A program made the position numbers and the translations under genes. A stretch of DNA of 64,000 nucleotides from Nymphaea colorata (taxonomy: Eukaryota; Streptophyta; Magnoliopsida; Nymphaeales; Nymphaeaceae). Location of the stretch: positions 15,788,854 to 15,852,853 of the forward strand of contig NC_045147.1 in the NCBI RefSeq assembly GCF_008831285.2, written 5' to 3'. The notes beneath the pieces were generated by a model. That model did no database searches and had not been told where the DNA came from. It saw nothing but the letters and a program-made list of their open reading frames with translations. Positions 31,052 through 42,900 of the stretch are shown here, in pieces; positions within the stretch are counted from its first letter, which is position 1; each line of letters begins with the position of its first letter.

Positions 31052-31477
31052 ATGGAAGGATTCCCGTTCCTGTCAGTAATGCTTCCCTTTTACTGGCATT
31101 CAGACATAAACATCAGTAAAAATGAATTTTTTTACTGACATTTGTTTTTTCATACGTCAGTAAATACAAGTTTTATTTTTATTTTTTTTAATTAGTGCTA
31201 GCAACAGAGAACAGCAGGACGTAATGTTTCAATTCTTAATGGGCATGACTCGTGTCGCCATATTAGTGAACAAACTACTTGTATTGCTTCTTCCAGGTGT
31301 TGCCAAGCATAAAATTTAATTGTTCAAGAAGAGCATGAGAGAGAGGCGGATCTCTACTGGTAACCACTGGCAATCATGCGGCTTTCTGTTCAGCCAACTT
31401 CGGTCATGATCATAGTGCCATGGCTACGACTGATTAGAAGGGTGGAAACTGATTTTACTTTTAGGGCTAGTTGTAGT

Positions 31478-31479
<2 letters not shown>

Positions 31480-31526
<47 letters not shown>
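31480..31526. repeat. (GA)n microsatellite
   Basis: About 47 bases of uninterrupted GA repeat in intergenic DNA. Confidence 0.95.
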
Positions 31527-31529
<3 letters not shown>

Positions 31530-31559
31530 AGTAAGTGCATTGGAGTATTCCAATAAAAC

Positions 31560-34508
31560 TTCTTTTGATTTGGATTGGGTCAAAGGTCATGGATCTGAGT
31601 CCGTGTATCTTCAGAGCCTCCTATGCTTAATGTGGTGACAGGAGAAAGAAGTCCACTTCTTTCCAGTAATCTGGTTTAGAATGGGATGAAAATGCCCAAG
31701 GGAGGGAGCATCACCAGGTTCTCTGTAACCAGTTCTGATTCGGATCCAGATCAAGGCTTTACTGAATTCCTCTTAGTATGACACTTCATAATTGGACTTC
31801 AAATTCAGACTCGAACCTGATCTGGACTAACACATAATCATCATATATATAGTCGGTTTGGATTGTTTTGCTATCACTGGAATATCAGATTCGAATTTGT
31901 ATTCACATTGAATTTGAATCTGATCAGTAATCAGGTCCGCTTCCTTTTTTTTTTTTTAACCAGATCCGAATAGACAAATTCAAAAAAATACATTGGTAAT
32001 TGGATATCTATGATCCTTCACATCCTTTGGTCTTGTACGCATGAAACAAATTTTGATCAATAGACCAATCACAACATGCACCAACTAAACGGTCAGTTGA
32101 GCTCCCGTCCTACAGCATGAGCCAACTATCCAATGCTTTGAACCAATAAAACGTATAGTTCCTGGTGTTCTATCAGGTAGTCTATGAACTCTTGTAAAAT
32201 TATGTGGTAGCATGAGAGAGGCAAAAGCCACCCCGTCTTTCTCCTAAGGTTTAGGGCTGCAAGTACTGTCTCGGCGTAGCATTGATCGACACGTGCAGCG
32301 GATTTCCATGGCCTATGCCTATCAGACTCCGTGGAATTCATACCTTTCTCCCCTCAGTACGAAACATAGCTCAGTCCAAGCTGAATACGCAGAGCTGTGG
32401 CCGGGCAAAATGCTAATGTACAAGAGGAATGCCTTTTCTTTTTTTGTTTGTGGGCAGCTGAACATGAATTGGTTAAAGGAAGCAGAGAAGAAGGCCTGAT
32501 TGCACATCCAGTTTGAGAAGTCTTCGGTTTCGGTTGATTGTAGAAAAATTCAAGAAGTGTTTATACATTTTCTGATATTAAAAGGCTTAACGTGTGTTCA
32601 AAACATTTGATAAGATTTTAAGCGGGCAAAGAACCCAGTTAGTCAGGAGAGGTTCACAAAAAGTGTTTACTTTCATATTAAAACATTAAAACTTTGTGGG
32701 AGTTTTTCTTATTTACATACACTTCTTTTGAAAATATAAAATTATATATAAAGTGCACCTGACTCCACCCCCGAGGTTAGTCCGTCCAATTGTACAGACT
32801 GTGTCAGCATTGTAGAACCCACTTCCACCTCTGTGTTCAATTAGATGTGACTACTGTTTTGGAACTTTGAGAAGTGTTATAAGTAGAAAATAATATGGCT
32901 CTGCAACCTATGCATAAATCAAATCGGCTTCAACAATGGCCGGATATTACAAAATTGCATGGCCTTGAAGATAGACCGGACAAGGAACTTTTCTATCATA
33001 CAAGATTGCTCGCCTATTTTGCTGATAGCCACCGTCTTAAAGCTGAAATTCTGGTCGAATGAGCATCTGCCTTGTAAATCTGCCAACTATATTCAGTGTA
33101 ACTATATCCATTACAGGTAGAAGGAATTAAAAATTAACCATGTTATCAAACGTTCAAACTTATGTTCTCTCTCTCTCTCTCAACAACAGATCATAATCTG
33201 GCAGCTGTGGATACAATAGATTGCTGCGCAGAGGCCTATATTCTGTAGCTGAAAATGGAAAGAAGCTAAACAAGCTTTAGTTTTTTAATAGTCCAGACAC
33301 ATGCCAACTCGCCTCTGAGATGAATCTAGACCAAGCTGAGTGGCTCACCAAGCATATGATTTCCATGATCACAGGACCGGGGAAACACCTTTTGAATGAT
33401 TTTGGTTCTCCAGCGTCCAATCCAAACCAGATTTTTTTTAGATTTAGCAGATCATGAGTAGATGTATAATCAAACAGGGATTTGGGAATATGATTTTAAT
33501 GAAAAGGTTCCATTACCGCCTTCACATATAATGCAACACTTAAGAAAAATACTACTCCAGGGCTTCCAAAACAATTGGAAGCTATGGACTAACCAGCGTT
33601 TTCCAACACTTGAGAAAAGTACTACTCCAGAGTCTTCACCATACAGCAATAAAACAGGTAACGACCACCATCTGCAAAATTAGAGGGGAGGAGCCGGAGT
33701 TGCCGCCGGTCAAGACTCAGCAGCAACTCACGTAAACCACGACCAACCAACCATCAAAGGCCAGAGACAGGAGCAACCACCATTAGTTCAGCCGATCAGA
33801 GCAGGGGAGAGCAGCGCATCAAGGTTCCTAAAGAGACGCGGGGGTAGAGAATGGGCTCCCCTGAAAAGGGCGCACAGTAGGAAAGGTGATCCCACCACGC
33901 GAGAGCAGCAGCACACCGGCTAAAAGCAAATTCTTGCATGGGCAGAAGCAACAACACGACACCCAACGAAGATCAGTTCGCCGGGAAGGTGGGGATATGC
34001 TGAACAGTGGGGAGAGGGGCCCTGCGCGTGCCGCCGGGCGGAGGTGGATGGGACCAAGGGAACAAACAAGAAAAACAACCAACAGAGACATGGAAAAGAA
34101 AGATGCAGCACGTCCAAGTGGCCCATCATTCCTTCCCCAACTTTTTTTTTTCTCTTTCTCTCTGCTCTCTCAGCATCGCACTGCGACGGGGCCCCCAAAT
34201 CCTCACGGCCATTTTTTGGGTACAGTGACATTGAATCATTCAAGTGGGCATCAAAAGGATCGCTGTCTTTCTCTTTCTGGTGAGCCCCATCAAAGCGCAC
34301 GCCTGCTCGCCTTGCCTTTTCTGCCACTACCAGGGGAAGGAGGCACAGAGAAAGGTCACTTCCACGTTTCAAAAGAACAACTCCAAGGAAAAGTTGTGAC
34401 AGAATCCAGTCTTGATGATTACTGCCGCTGCTGCGGATAATAGGATAATAGTCTTCGACTACTTACCGCATATGGCCCCTCCACCCTTTTTCCTTCGCAC
34501 TTTTTGCT
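31560..34508. other. intergenic plus 3' UTR of the bHLH gene
   Basis: The part next to 34508 is the 3' UTR of the minus-strand bHLH gene. At 31740-31990 there is degenerate sequence rich in attcgaat/gatccgaat motifs, resembling 56280-56640. A short direct repeat (copies at 33534 and 33604) is present. Open frames at 33886-34440 (plus) and 33920-34372 (minus) have no recognisable domain and overlap the likely UTR. Confidence 0.45.
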
Positions 34509-35615
34509 TTACCAAGGGCTGCCCTCCAAGGCTCTCACCTTGAGCCTCAGAGACCGCAGGTACTGAATCGTCTCGTCCAGGACGGTGGTGGCGTCCTTCC
34601 GAGCTCCCCCTGGAAGAATGCTGCGAAGTATGCCCACCGTCTTCCTTATCTTCTCCCTCCTAATCCTCTTTGCTGCAAATGATTCTCCCGTAGCGAAGGT
34701 GATGTTTTTCTTGGGCATTGAATGTTGAGAAGGCCTTGCGGAGCAGGACTCGGAATCACCTACGCAAGACGAATCTGTTGATTTCGGGGGCTTGTAGGAG
34801 CTTGCTGTATCTGCCATCATCGGTTCCTCATTTGCCCCTTCTTCCTCAACTTTATCGAGCTTCCTCCTCTTCAACTGAGAAGTTGAGCTAGTGAACTCCT
34901 CGTCCCTCTCTTTCCTAGGGTGTCCAGAAACATAGATGGGGGAATGGCCTGTGCTTGCTACTTCATCGTCTTCATCTTCTGAACACAAGAGAGCTTCGAG
35001 ATCTTCTGTATTTTCATGCATCTCATCGGCCTCATTGCCAGCAGAGACTTTACTTTCTCCCCAACAAGTGTCGTCGGATGTATAATTAGCATACCCAGGC
35101 ACGTTGGGCTTGGCAACAGGGCATGTGGGGAGGCTGCAGGATTTTTGGTTAAAATGTTCACGGGTAAGAGGTGGAGACATAGAGTTGATGGAACTGATAA
35201 ACATGCTTCTTTGGCTTCCTGATTGATCGAACACGACGAATTTCTTTTGTGAAGTTGCTGGTGCCAACAAAGGTGCGCCTAAATCAAGCTTTTTGAGTTG
35301 TAAATGGCAATCATAATGGGCAGCAGCTTGGACCCTCTGGCAACCAAATGCTGTTGGAGACTGAAGGGACTGGTTATGGCAATATTTCTGCCAAGGTTGA
35401 AACTGCTCATTTAGAAGTTGACAAGCATCTGCCGCAAATCCATTAATTGGGAGTGGTGGTCGACTCAAATTACAGTAATGGCCGCCATCACCACCAGGAA
35501 AGGTAGTAGCATCAGCCAATCCAAGACCTTGATCAGATGATAAGCCACCATAATTCAATGGAGATAGCTGCAATGGGAAGTGTCCATGTTTTCCCGAACA
35601 GTAGTCCTTTCCCAT
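34509..35615 (-). CDS. SAC51/SACL-class atypical bHLH transcription factor
   Basis: 368 residues from an ATG at 35615 (MGKDYCSGKHG); the coding part is a single exon. A long, mostly disordered N-terminus includes an acidic block (EDLEALLCSEDEDDE) and a basic KRRKLD stretch. The C-terminal bHLH spans about residues 314-365 (AAKRIRREKIRKTVGILRSI, loop, DATTVLDETIQYLRSL). The basic region lacks the His-Glu-Arg pattern needed for E-box contact, typical of the SACL group (Arabidopsis SAC51/bHLH142, bHLH143-145). These proteins promote or balance xylem differentiation downstream of thermospermine made by ACL5, and heterodimerise with LHW. The identification is supported strongly by the family's conserved uORF at 35882-36139. 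An in-frame extension upstream of 35615 lies in an intron (35650-35745) and was rejected. Confidence 0.95.
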   Translation of the reverse strand: MGKDYCSGKHGHFPLQLSPLNYGGLSSDQGLGLADATTFPGGDGGHYCNLSRPPLPINGFAADACQLLNEQFQPWQKYCHNQSLQSPTAFGCQRVQAAAHYDCHLQLKKLDLGAPLLAPATSQKKFVVFDQSGSQRSMFISSINSMSPPLTREHFNQKSCSLPTCPVAKPNVPGYANYTSDDTCWGESKVSAGNEADEMHENTEDLEALLCSEDEDDEVASTGHSPIYVSGHPRKERDEEFTSSTSQLKRRKLDKVEEEGANEEPMMADTASSYKPPKSTDSSCVGDSESCSARPSQHSMPKKNITFATGESFAAKRIRREKIRKTVGILRSILPGGARKDATTVLDETIQYLRSLRLKVRALEGSPW

Positions 35616-35649
35616 GAGATATAAAATGACTAGGGAGAAACTGATGCCA

Positions 35650-35745
35650 CTGCATGGCACAATCAGACGAGACGTACGAAGAACGGAAAGATCAAAAACA
35701 CATCGTGGAGAACCTCACGAAGGATGAAGAAAAGAAAAATCTTAC
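35650..35745 (-). other. leader intron between the conserved uORF and the bHLH start
   Basis: On the minus strand the donor GTAAGA is at 35745-35740 and the acceptor CATGCAG ends at 35650. Its removal leaves about 170 nt of spliced leader between the uORF stop and the bHLH ATG. A minimal ATG-CAA-TAA uORF also lies in this spacer. Confidence 0.65.
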
Positions 35746-35881
35746 CGTTTTGAAGGGACTGGAACCGGTTGATCTGCCTAAAATTCTTAGAACTCCAGCC
35801 TAATAGAGCTCCTTGGAGGTGCGTGGATTCTTTATTGCATGTGCAGACGGGGAAACAGATAATGCTGGATGATCAGCTTTT

Positions 35882-36139
35882 CTACGTCACAGGTTTCAGC
35901 AAATGGCGGAAATACTCGGCCTTCGGATATGAAGAAACAGAAATATGAATATATCAATATCAAAACCATCCACTTGTATCAAGAAAAAATCTTAAGAGAA
36001 AAAAATGGGAATATACCTGGCAGTCTTGAAGAGGTTGAAAACAAGCTATTACTCTAACAATGATGGTTGCACACCCCTGAATCCCACTTTCGTGTTTCAA
36101 TGCTCGAAATCTAGTTTGGCCTGCTGCTTGGCACACCAT
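35882..36139 (-). CDS. conserved-peptide uORF of the SAC51/SACL mRNA, 53 residues, two exons
   Basis: ATG at 36139. Exon parts are 36017-36139 (41 codons) and 35882-35920 (12 codons plus TAG), separated by a 96-nt GT-AG intron (35921-36016, donor GTATAT). The peptide begins MVCQAAGQTRFRALKHE, continues TIIVRVIACFQPLQDC and ends AEYFRHLLKPVT. Its length (53) and sequence agree with the uORF I remember from Arabidopsis SAC51 and bHLH143 mRNAs. There the peptide represses main-ORF translation, and thermospermine relieves the repression; a stop mutation in the uORF (sac51-d) suppresses the acl5 dwarf. It is intact, so the control is probably functional. It is too small and too interrupted to appear as an ordinary ORF. 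Confidence 0.95.
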
Positions 36140-39100
36140 AACTTCTCCACACTCAAAACTGCCAACTGTCTACCCGTCAACTATCTAAGCACCCAAGCAA
36201 ACAGAAAACTAGCTAAACCAGAGAAACTATTAGAAGACGACAACCACGACCAAAAATTTCTCAAAAGTGGCGTTTAAATGGAACTTTGCAAAGAAAATTA
36301 TGTGGAAACCAAGGCGTAGGTGAACAAGGTTTTAACCAGCAGGCGATATCAGGCGTCCACCAAGGTCTAGGAATATGCAGATGACAGCTTTAGCTTACTC
36401 GGAGGAAAAAACAAGGAGAAGCAAGAAGGTCGGTAGCCATTGGACAAGAAAACTTGAAGACGGGATCAGCCAAAACAGCTAAATCCTACAGTATAACTTT
36501 GCAGTATAAATTCAAGGATATAACTTTCCTAGCCACATCCAGGGATAAGCAAAACCACCACATGCTGCTCTATTTCATCAATTAGCAATGGTGGATTCCT
36601 TGCAAGAATAGCACTCCACTTCAAGTGGCAGCAGATATTCTACTTCTTACGCCAAGAAAGGTAAACGTGTCACCAGAGTGCATGTATGCCAGTAAGGTTG
36701 TATTCCTGCACACCCCAGTAAAAAGAGGCTCAGAGGCTGAAGAGAGAAAAAACAGCTAACAACAAGAGAAACACATCACGCTGCCATTGCATGACATTAT
36801 CCTGCTGGAAAGGCTCCATGGCCTCAGTTGAAACCAATGCTTAACTTTGTGAAACTTATTCAAATCAAATGAAATTTTGTGCAGAATAAAAGGAAAAATA
36901 AAACAGAGAAAGTAACAACCAAGGAATATATGTCAGGATGAAAATGGCAGTTGAGCTCAAAGCTTCTAAGTTCTAACTGAGGATTCAGATTCAGGAGGGG
37001 CATCAGGGATGAGCACGACGACCTTGAAGATCTTAACACAAGTGTGTACAGAAACCTAACCCAACCTTAGCCGACTAATTCTATGCTCGTAATACAAACA
37101 TATTCACATATTAAGTACCAGATGAAGCTACAGCCTACATTGGTCCCTCGTCATCGTTCTCAAAGCCCAAGTTGATATGGACAATCCACCTTGAGATGAT
37201 CGGAAGATGGGACATGAGCTGCATTGCAGCTCTTCTGTACAACAGATGCCCTCTAAGAATTAACGCAGGAACGCAAAACGATCAATGAGATTTGACAGAA
37301 CAACTAGGACTGATTTGAAAGCGTCCTCAGCTTTGCTTAGTCTTCCATGATCACATCGAACAACTAGGTCCTCATGCTTACAGATATAACGTCCTCACTT
37401 CTACAAGAAAAATGAGCAAGGAATCAGATAAAGGAACGGATTCTTCCGCTTGTCCTCGGATGAATATACCTGAAGTAGAAGTCTCGACAGTAAGCAGACT
37501 AAGAAGATTGAGATCCTAAATGCAGGACAAACGGAAAAGATACAACACAAATAAGCCTAACGATTTTTTTTAAAAAAAAAAAAACCTTTGGAAACAGCAG
37601 AACTCGATCAATCATCAAGAAAGGAAGCATTTTTTCATGGCGTTAAAAGACAAATGACAACAGAACCTGCCAAATTAAGGATCCGAAAGATACATCAGAA
37701 AGAAAAGGGAAGGGCCGGAGGTTTTGAAAAGTGTGAAAATGCAGTAATGCACCTAACATAAATAGAAAAGAACATATCACGTACGTGAAGAAAGGCTCAA
37801 ATGCATGCCACAAGTCGAAGCTCCCATTTACGATTCTCAACTATCAAACACAAAAGGTCTGTAATCAACAGGAGAAAAAAAATAACGCCGTTGGATTGGG
37901 ATTGTCAGGGAACACAAAAGGATAAACGGACAACTGTGAACAGTGAGGCAGTAAGAAAATGAAATGATCGAGTTAACTACTTTCACTAAAGCCTGAAATC
38001 TGAAAGCAACCCAAGACACCCAAGCGATTCGAGCATCACGCATCCATCCGTTGCATATCGATGCGAAAGGAGCAAGAATGTTATACGTGCGTAAAATCAA
38101 GATCATTGAAATGTAACAATCCCCAAAACTTGGACAGAAGAAAGACGTTCTGAGAGTTTTATTAGGAAGGGAGCAATATCAGTCGACGACCAGGACGTTA
38201 TGGAACACGTTCTAGACCTTCTCCTCCAAAACAGATCTCAAAACTTAAAACGGCAGCAACGCCCCATGGTGGAGTCTAAACATAAAACAATCAAATAGAT
38301 TGTCCCTCAAAGAAGACAGTGTACAATGGTACCATGCGGTCAGGAAAAGGAGATTTGAACGTACACGAGAGGAAGACAACGTATGAGGCTGACTATATTC
38401 AAGGAGAATAACTAATAGCAAAACTGAAAGCTTTCGTCTCCCCCACCAAGAAGAAGTGTAGGAAACGCAAACGGTAGCTTACGAAACAGAGACTCAGGCG
38501 ATCCAGATGCACGAAGACAAACGAAAAAAGAACGTAAACGAGAGAAACAGAGGTTCTTAGCCACAAAACTGGTAACAGTGAACCGCATAAATCCCCTCTA
38601 ATGCGCATAAATTTTAAGAAGTGGAGAGGAAATAAAGGAAAAATAGGAATAGATTCACAGGCACAGCAGTGGGGAGCCTGTCCATCAATAAGCAAGGCTG
38701 GAAAGCAGAAAATCATGTAGGAAGCAGGCAGAGCACCAAGGATCAAGCTTTGCGTAAGACAAACAAGAGAAGCGCTGAGGAACAGCTTGGACAAACTAGG
38801 CCTCAACAATTTTCCAGGGAAGTATGCACCAACCAAACCTTGATCCAACTGCCCATATATGGAAAAGAATCCAGCAGCAAGCAAAGAAAAGAGAAATTAA
38901 AAACCAGTCGTCGGCCTAATAAACATTAAAGACCTAAGAATCTCACCAGTTTAGAGTGCAAAAGCATAAGGAAATTTTTCAGCAGGCAAACCATTCAGAC
39001 GAAGGGGAGACGGGAAGGCACCACCTTGGAATTGAAAAGAAAGGGAAAGGCGATCAAAAGGAGAAAAAAAAAACTAGAAAAAAGAAAACGCTTTGAGTGC

Positions 39101-39595
39101 AAGCTGCAGCTATCCCACACTGACAAAAGTCTGTCTAGATCTCTGCTTTTAAAAAGGTTAGACACTACCAACGGCGCAAAACAGCAAAAACGGGAAAAAG
39201 TGGGAAACGAAAGAGAAGACGAAGAAAAAAAAAGAGAAGCAAGTTGAAAGAAAAAAGTGGAAAGAGAAGATCCATTTCAGTATACGAGTGAGATACGTCG
39301 GGTGGTCCATGGAAGAGGAGGGCCATAAGCAACAGTCCAGAAAGACCCACCAAGAAAACCAGAACTGAAGAGTGAGGAAGCACAATAACAAAGCATTACT
39401 GGCGGCAGCAGAGAAAGAAGTAACCCCAATCTTTAGCTGGAGAAAGGAAAAGCCCCGACTAAGAACCGAACAGGAGCGGGGAAAGGAGAGCTGAGATCAT
39501 AACTGAACCAAACTCATGCTCCCCACATTCAGACATTACAGAAAGACGAGAACGGAACCCGTCTCTCACATGAAGCAGCGTTGCATATCCTTACC
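36140..39595 (-). other. probable 5' leader introns and exons of the SACL gene
   Basis: The mRNA must extend beyond the uORF ATG. A good donor on the minus strand (CGGCTG followed by GTAAGG, at 39594) lies after a CT-rich stretch at 39596-39660 that looks like a first leader exon. The 3.4 kb between would then be mainly intron. It holds hydrophobic low-complexity frames such as 38399-38884 (minus) that I do not believe. Exon boundaries here are inferred, not shown. Confidence 0.35.
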
Positions 39596-39665
39596 AGCCG
39601 AAGAATCTGACTGTGAGGCTACGGAGAGAGAGGGAATGGACGAAGGACGTCGTTGGTGCAGCTTT
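39596..39665 (-). promoter_or_regulatory. candidate first leader exon / transcription start of the SACL gene
   Basis: On the minus strand this reads ...CCATTCCCTCTCTCTCCGTAGCC... and ends at the donor described for the leader intron. CT-rich starts of this kind are common in plants. Transcription start and TATA box are not resolved. Confidence 0.3.
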
Positions 39666-39979
39666 TAGATTTTCGGAGTGTGGAGAGGGTGAAGCAGAGG
39701 AGAGGGAGTACAAAAGGAAGGGGGAGCGGGTTGCCCGGAGAAGAAGGGAAGAAAAGGAGGGGCAGTAGCAAAATGACGCTCCTGTCCTCCACCCAGAGTG
39801 TCGGCGTCTCCTTTTCTTGCAGAACCCTGCGCTCGACCTGCTCCACCCTCAACTCACAGCCACCACTGGTCCACTGCTACCTACTACTTCCATCAGACCA
39901 CCTGCGTCCGATTTTCATCTAGAAAGATTTTAGGAATTTTAGATGTGGAATACATTAAGGAAGAAAATTGCTATGCTTA

Positions 39980-42900
39980 ATATCGTCACTATTGCTATCA
40001 AAAATCAATGAATTCAGTAATTGCAAGATTCATATTGGCGAGGGTACCGAGAAAAGGAGCAGGTCTTAGTTGTTGGCCAAAAAATGACATGGTTATTTTG
40101 TTTAAAGTTTATTTTTTAAGGACATTTCATTGAAGAAAAACAAGTAAAAAAAAGTGATTGACAATTTAGTATGTTATGTAGATATTTTTCTAGTGTTTTT
40201 TCGCTCAATTGACTATTATGATAAATCAAACAGCTTTCAAAAGTCAGTTTTTTAGTCTAAGGACATGAATCAAAATGGCTAACAATGGCATAATCTACCT
40301 TTTTCAAAACAAAAGCATATAATAATAATAATAATAATAATACATATCGTGTGACTGGTGAGATTGATCTGTAAATCGAATGAATTTTTGCCACCGACTT
40401 CCATTGGAATTGCCAATCTTTAATAACATTAAGCGATTAAAATGATTTTCAAACGTTGTTAAAGCTAGCTATCAGATGCTGATTCCAAGTTTTTTTTTTT
40501 TTTCTAACCTTGAAATCCCTATGGTTATCCTAGTTTTATTTCCAATCACAAGTTATGCTCAGCTAGTAACATAACCTCGCATTGTCCAGTGTCTAGTGGG
40601 TGGGTACAACCCATCCATGTTGTTTGATGCTTGAATCCAAGCTGGGATTCAAATGGATCTAAGGTTAATTCTTTCTTCCTTTTTTAATAAACAAGCTAGG
40701 GTTAGGCATGCAGTACTTTGTCATAAATTAATTAACTACCAATAAGAAGTACAAAATGAAAATCTCCCCAAAATGAATAGTACAGAGAATCCAATGAGTC
40801 TATTCATGAACTTTCTAAAGCTAACCAACTATTTTTGAAATCCAATGGATCTTGAATATGCTCGTTTCTGTCCTTCCAAATGTTCTAAGAAATAATCTGG
40901 AAAAGATGAATTCAAGGCATTATTTTGGAAACTTCTCTGTTTGATTAGAGCATTACCAGGCTAACAATGTCGCCACAAAAGAAAAAGTGCCAATGGGCTT
41001 CAAGGGGGGCAAATGGTGCAGGCAGGTAGGGTTTTAAGTAGCTAAAAGAGTCGCCAAGCGTCATCATGGTTTCTTTGTGTAAGACCTGAGGAAAGCAAGA
41101 TGAGAATCATTGTCTTCTATATTGTGTGCAAGAAATGAAACAAAAATATGTGACTCATTCTCAGTTTGGTTAAAGATAAGAGGCCAAGGCTGCATTAGCA
41201 AATTCTATTTAATTTCTTAAACTATAAGATATAGAAACAATGTAGCTTGCTTCCATTAGAAACCCACTTAAAGTTAATTATTGCTTGTAGATTGTTTCTC
41301 TCTGGACAACATGTCATGTCATAGATGAGTCTGGTCTTTATCCAAATTTCACAATCCAATTCCCCTTCCAAGGGTTTTGGAGCTCTCCAAGTACAGATTT
41401 CAATTGTAATTCCTATCTAACCTTACATGTTCATGTCATCGATGGATAGCCTCTTTTTTTTGGTAGGAGGAATAGTAGGAGTTTGGCTTTCAGTTGAGCA
41501 GTAAGATGAAATACTCTTTATGGTATCAATAGTTTGTAGTAGTAGTAGTAGTTGGAGATTAAAGAAACTGACATACAAACTTCTAAAAAATGTGTTTGTT
41601 TTTTTTCTTAATATGCTTTCATATGTTCCATTAGAGAAGGGCCACGGGTAGAATCATGATTTTATTTTGAGGGTCACGTGATTCTATGGGGAGAAAGTTT
41701 TTGACCAATGAAACAAACTTGCATGGGTAGCTTCTTTCTGTCAATTTAGACTTTATGAGAAACTTAGGACCATTTTGCTGAAAATATCATCCATAAGAAG
41801 AACTTTTCATCAAGCAGCAGGGATCAGATATTTGTCACCAACAGACATCATATCCTAGCATTCAAACATTGCAGCGGAAAACTTCTCCCCAAACCATGGG
41901 CGATCCGCCATGAATTCTCCTTCCTTTTGTGTGACATGGAGGGAACTCTGCCTTCATCAATGCGTAATGCGCATGCGATTTTTCGAAGATGGAAACAGCT
42001 CCCACCTTCTTCCTTTTCTCCCACTTTGACTCTCAGCTCTTTTCCTCAAACTGACCACCCACTCTCCTTTTCTTTGCTTCTTTTGATACCCCACTCGAGC
42101 ACCACCACTCCCCATTCCTTTTCTTTCGTGGTGGATTTTATTAAGCTCAGTTGCAGAGCATCATCATCATCATGATTATCATAATCTGAAACTATCTCCC
42201 TCTCTCTTTCTCTTTCTTTTTGAGGCATCGAGGAAGGAAGCCGTCCACTCAAAGCGGAAGCGAGCGTGATGAGGCCGCGGCTCTCGATGTCTCTCCTTCC
42301 TGTCTCTTGCTTTCAACGCCAGACCTTTCATCATGGCAGCCAGAATGTCAGACCCACGAGTCAACTGATCAGATTTAAAATGCTTGAAAGATCTCACGAT
42401 TAGTTCAAGATGATCGAGAATCACGATATGATATTTCCTTTGGAAGAGGTCGCAGTATTTAAATTTAGCAATGTGCCTGTGGGTTCCACCAGGTATTTCG
42501 TGTGGTAACTTGAGTAACTCCATACAAATATCAATATACAAAAGTTTTACATGGTTTTGAAGTCATCTTTGGGCTTTATACGCCCATGGCAACACTGAGT
42601 GTCCACTACTTTGCAAAAGCGAATCAAATTGGAAGCAGACCCCATATTTTATTGTAAACCTGGTTATATGTTCAGCCCTAAAACATATTGTCCAAAAAAA
42701 AAAAAGAGAGAAAAATATCGAAAGAATCATTTTTCTATTTTGTCCAGGGAAGAAGGGCTCTTTGACAGCGAACAAACATCATAGACCAATGACAAAGCCA
42801 GAAATTTTGAGCTATGTAGCACTAAGTAAAAACCCTCACATCTTACAGGTCACCACCCTATATAAATGAGCAAAACTTTTAAAGAAATCAACATGAAAAT

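Noticed and set aside
33886-34440. 184-codon plus-strand frame and opposing 150-codon frame
   Set aside because: They overlap the likely 3' UTR of the bHLH gene and have no recognisable domain.
35616-35660. 15-codon extension of the bHLH protein
   Set aside because: It begins at GTG and overlaps a good intron acceptor at 35650.
38399-38884. 161-codon hydrophobic minus-strand frame
   Set aside because: It lies in the presumed SACL leader intron, its hydrophobicity follows from pyrimidine-rich codons, and no family resemblance or splice context supports it.
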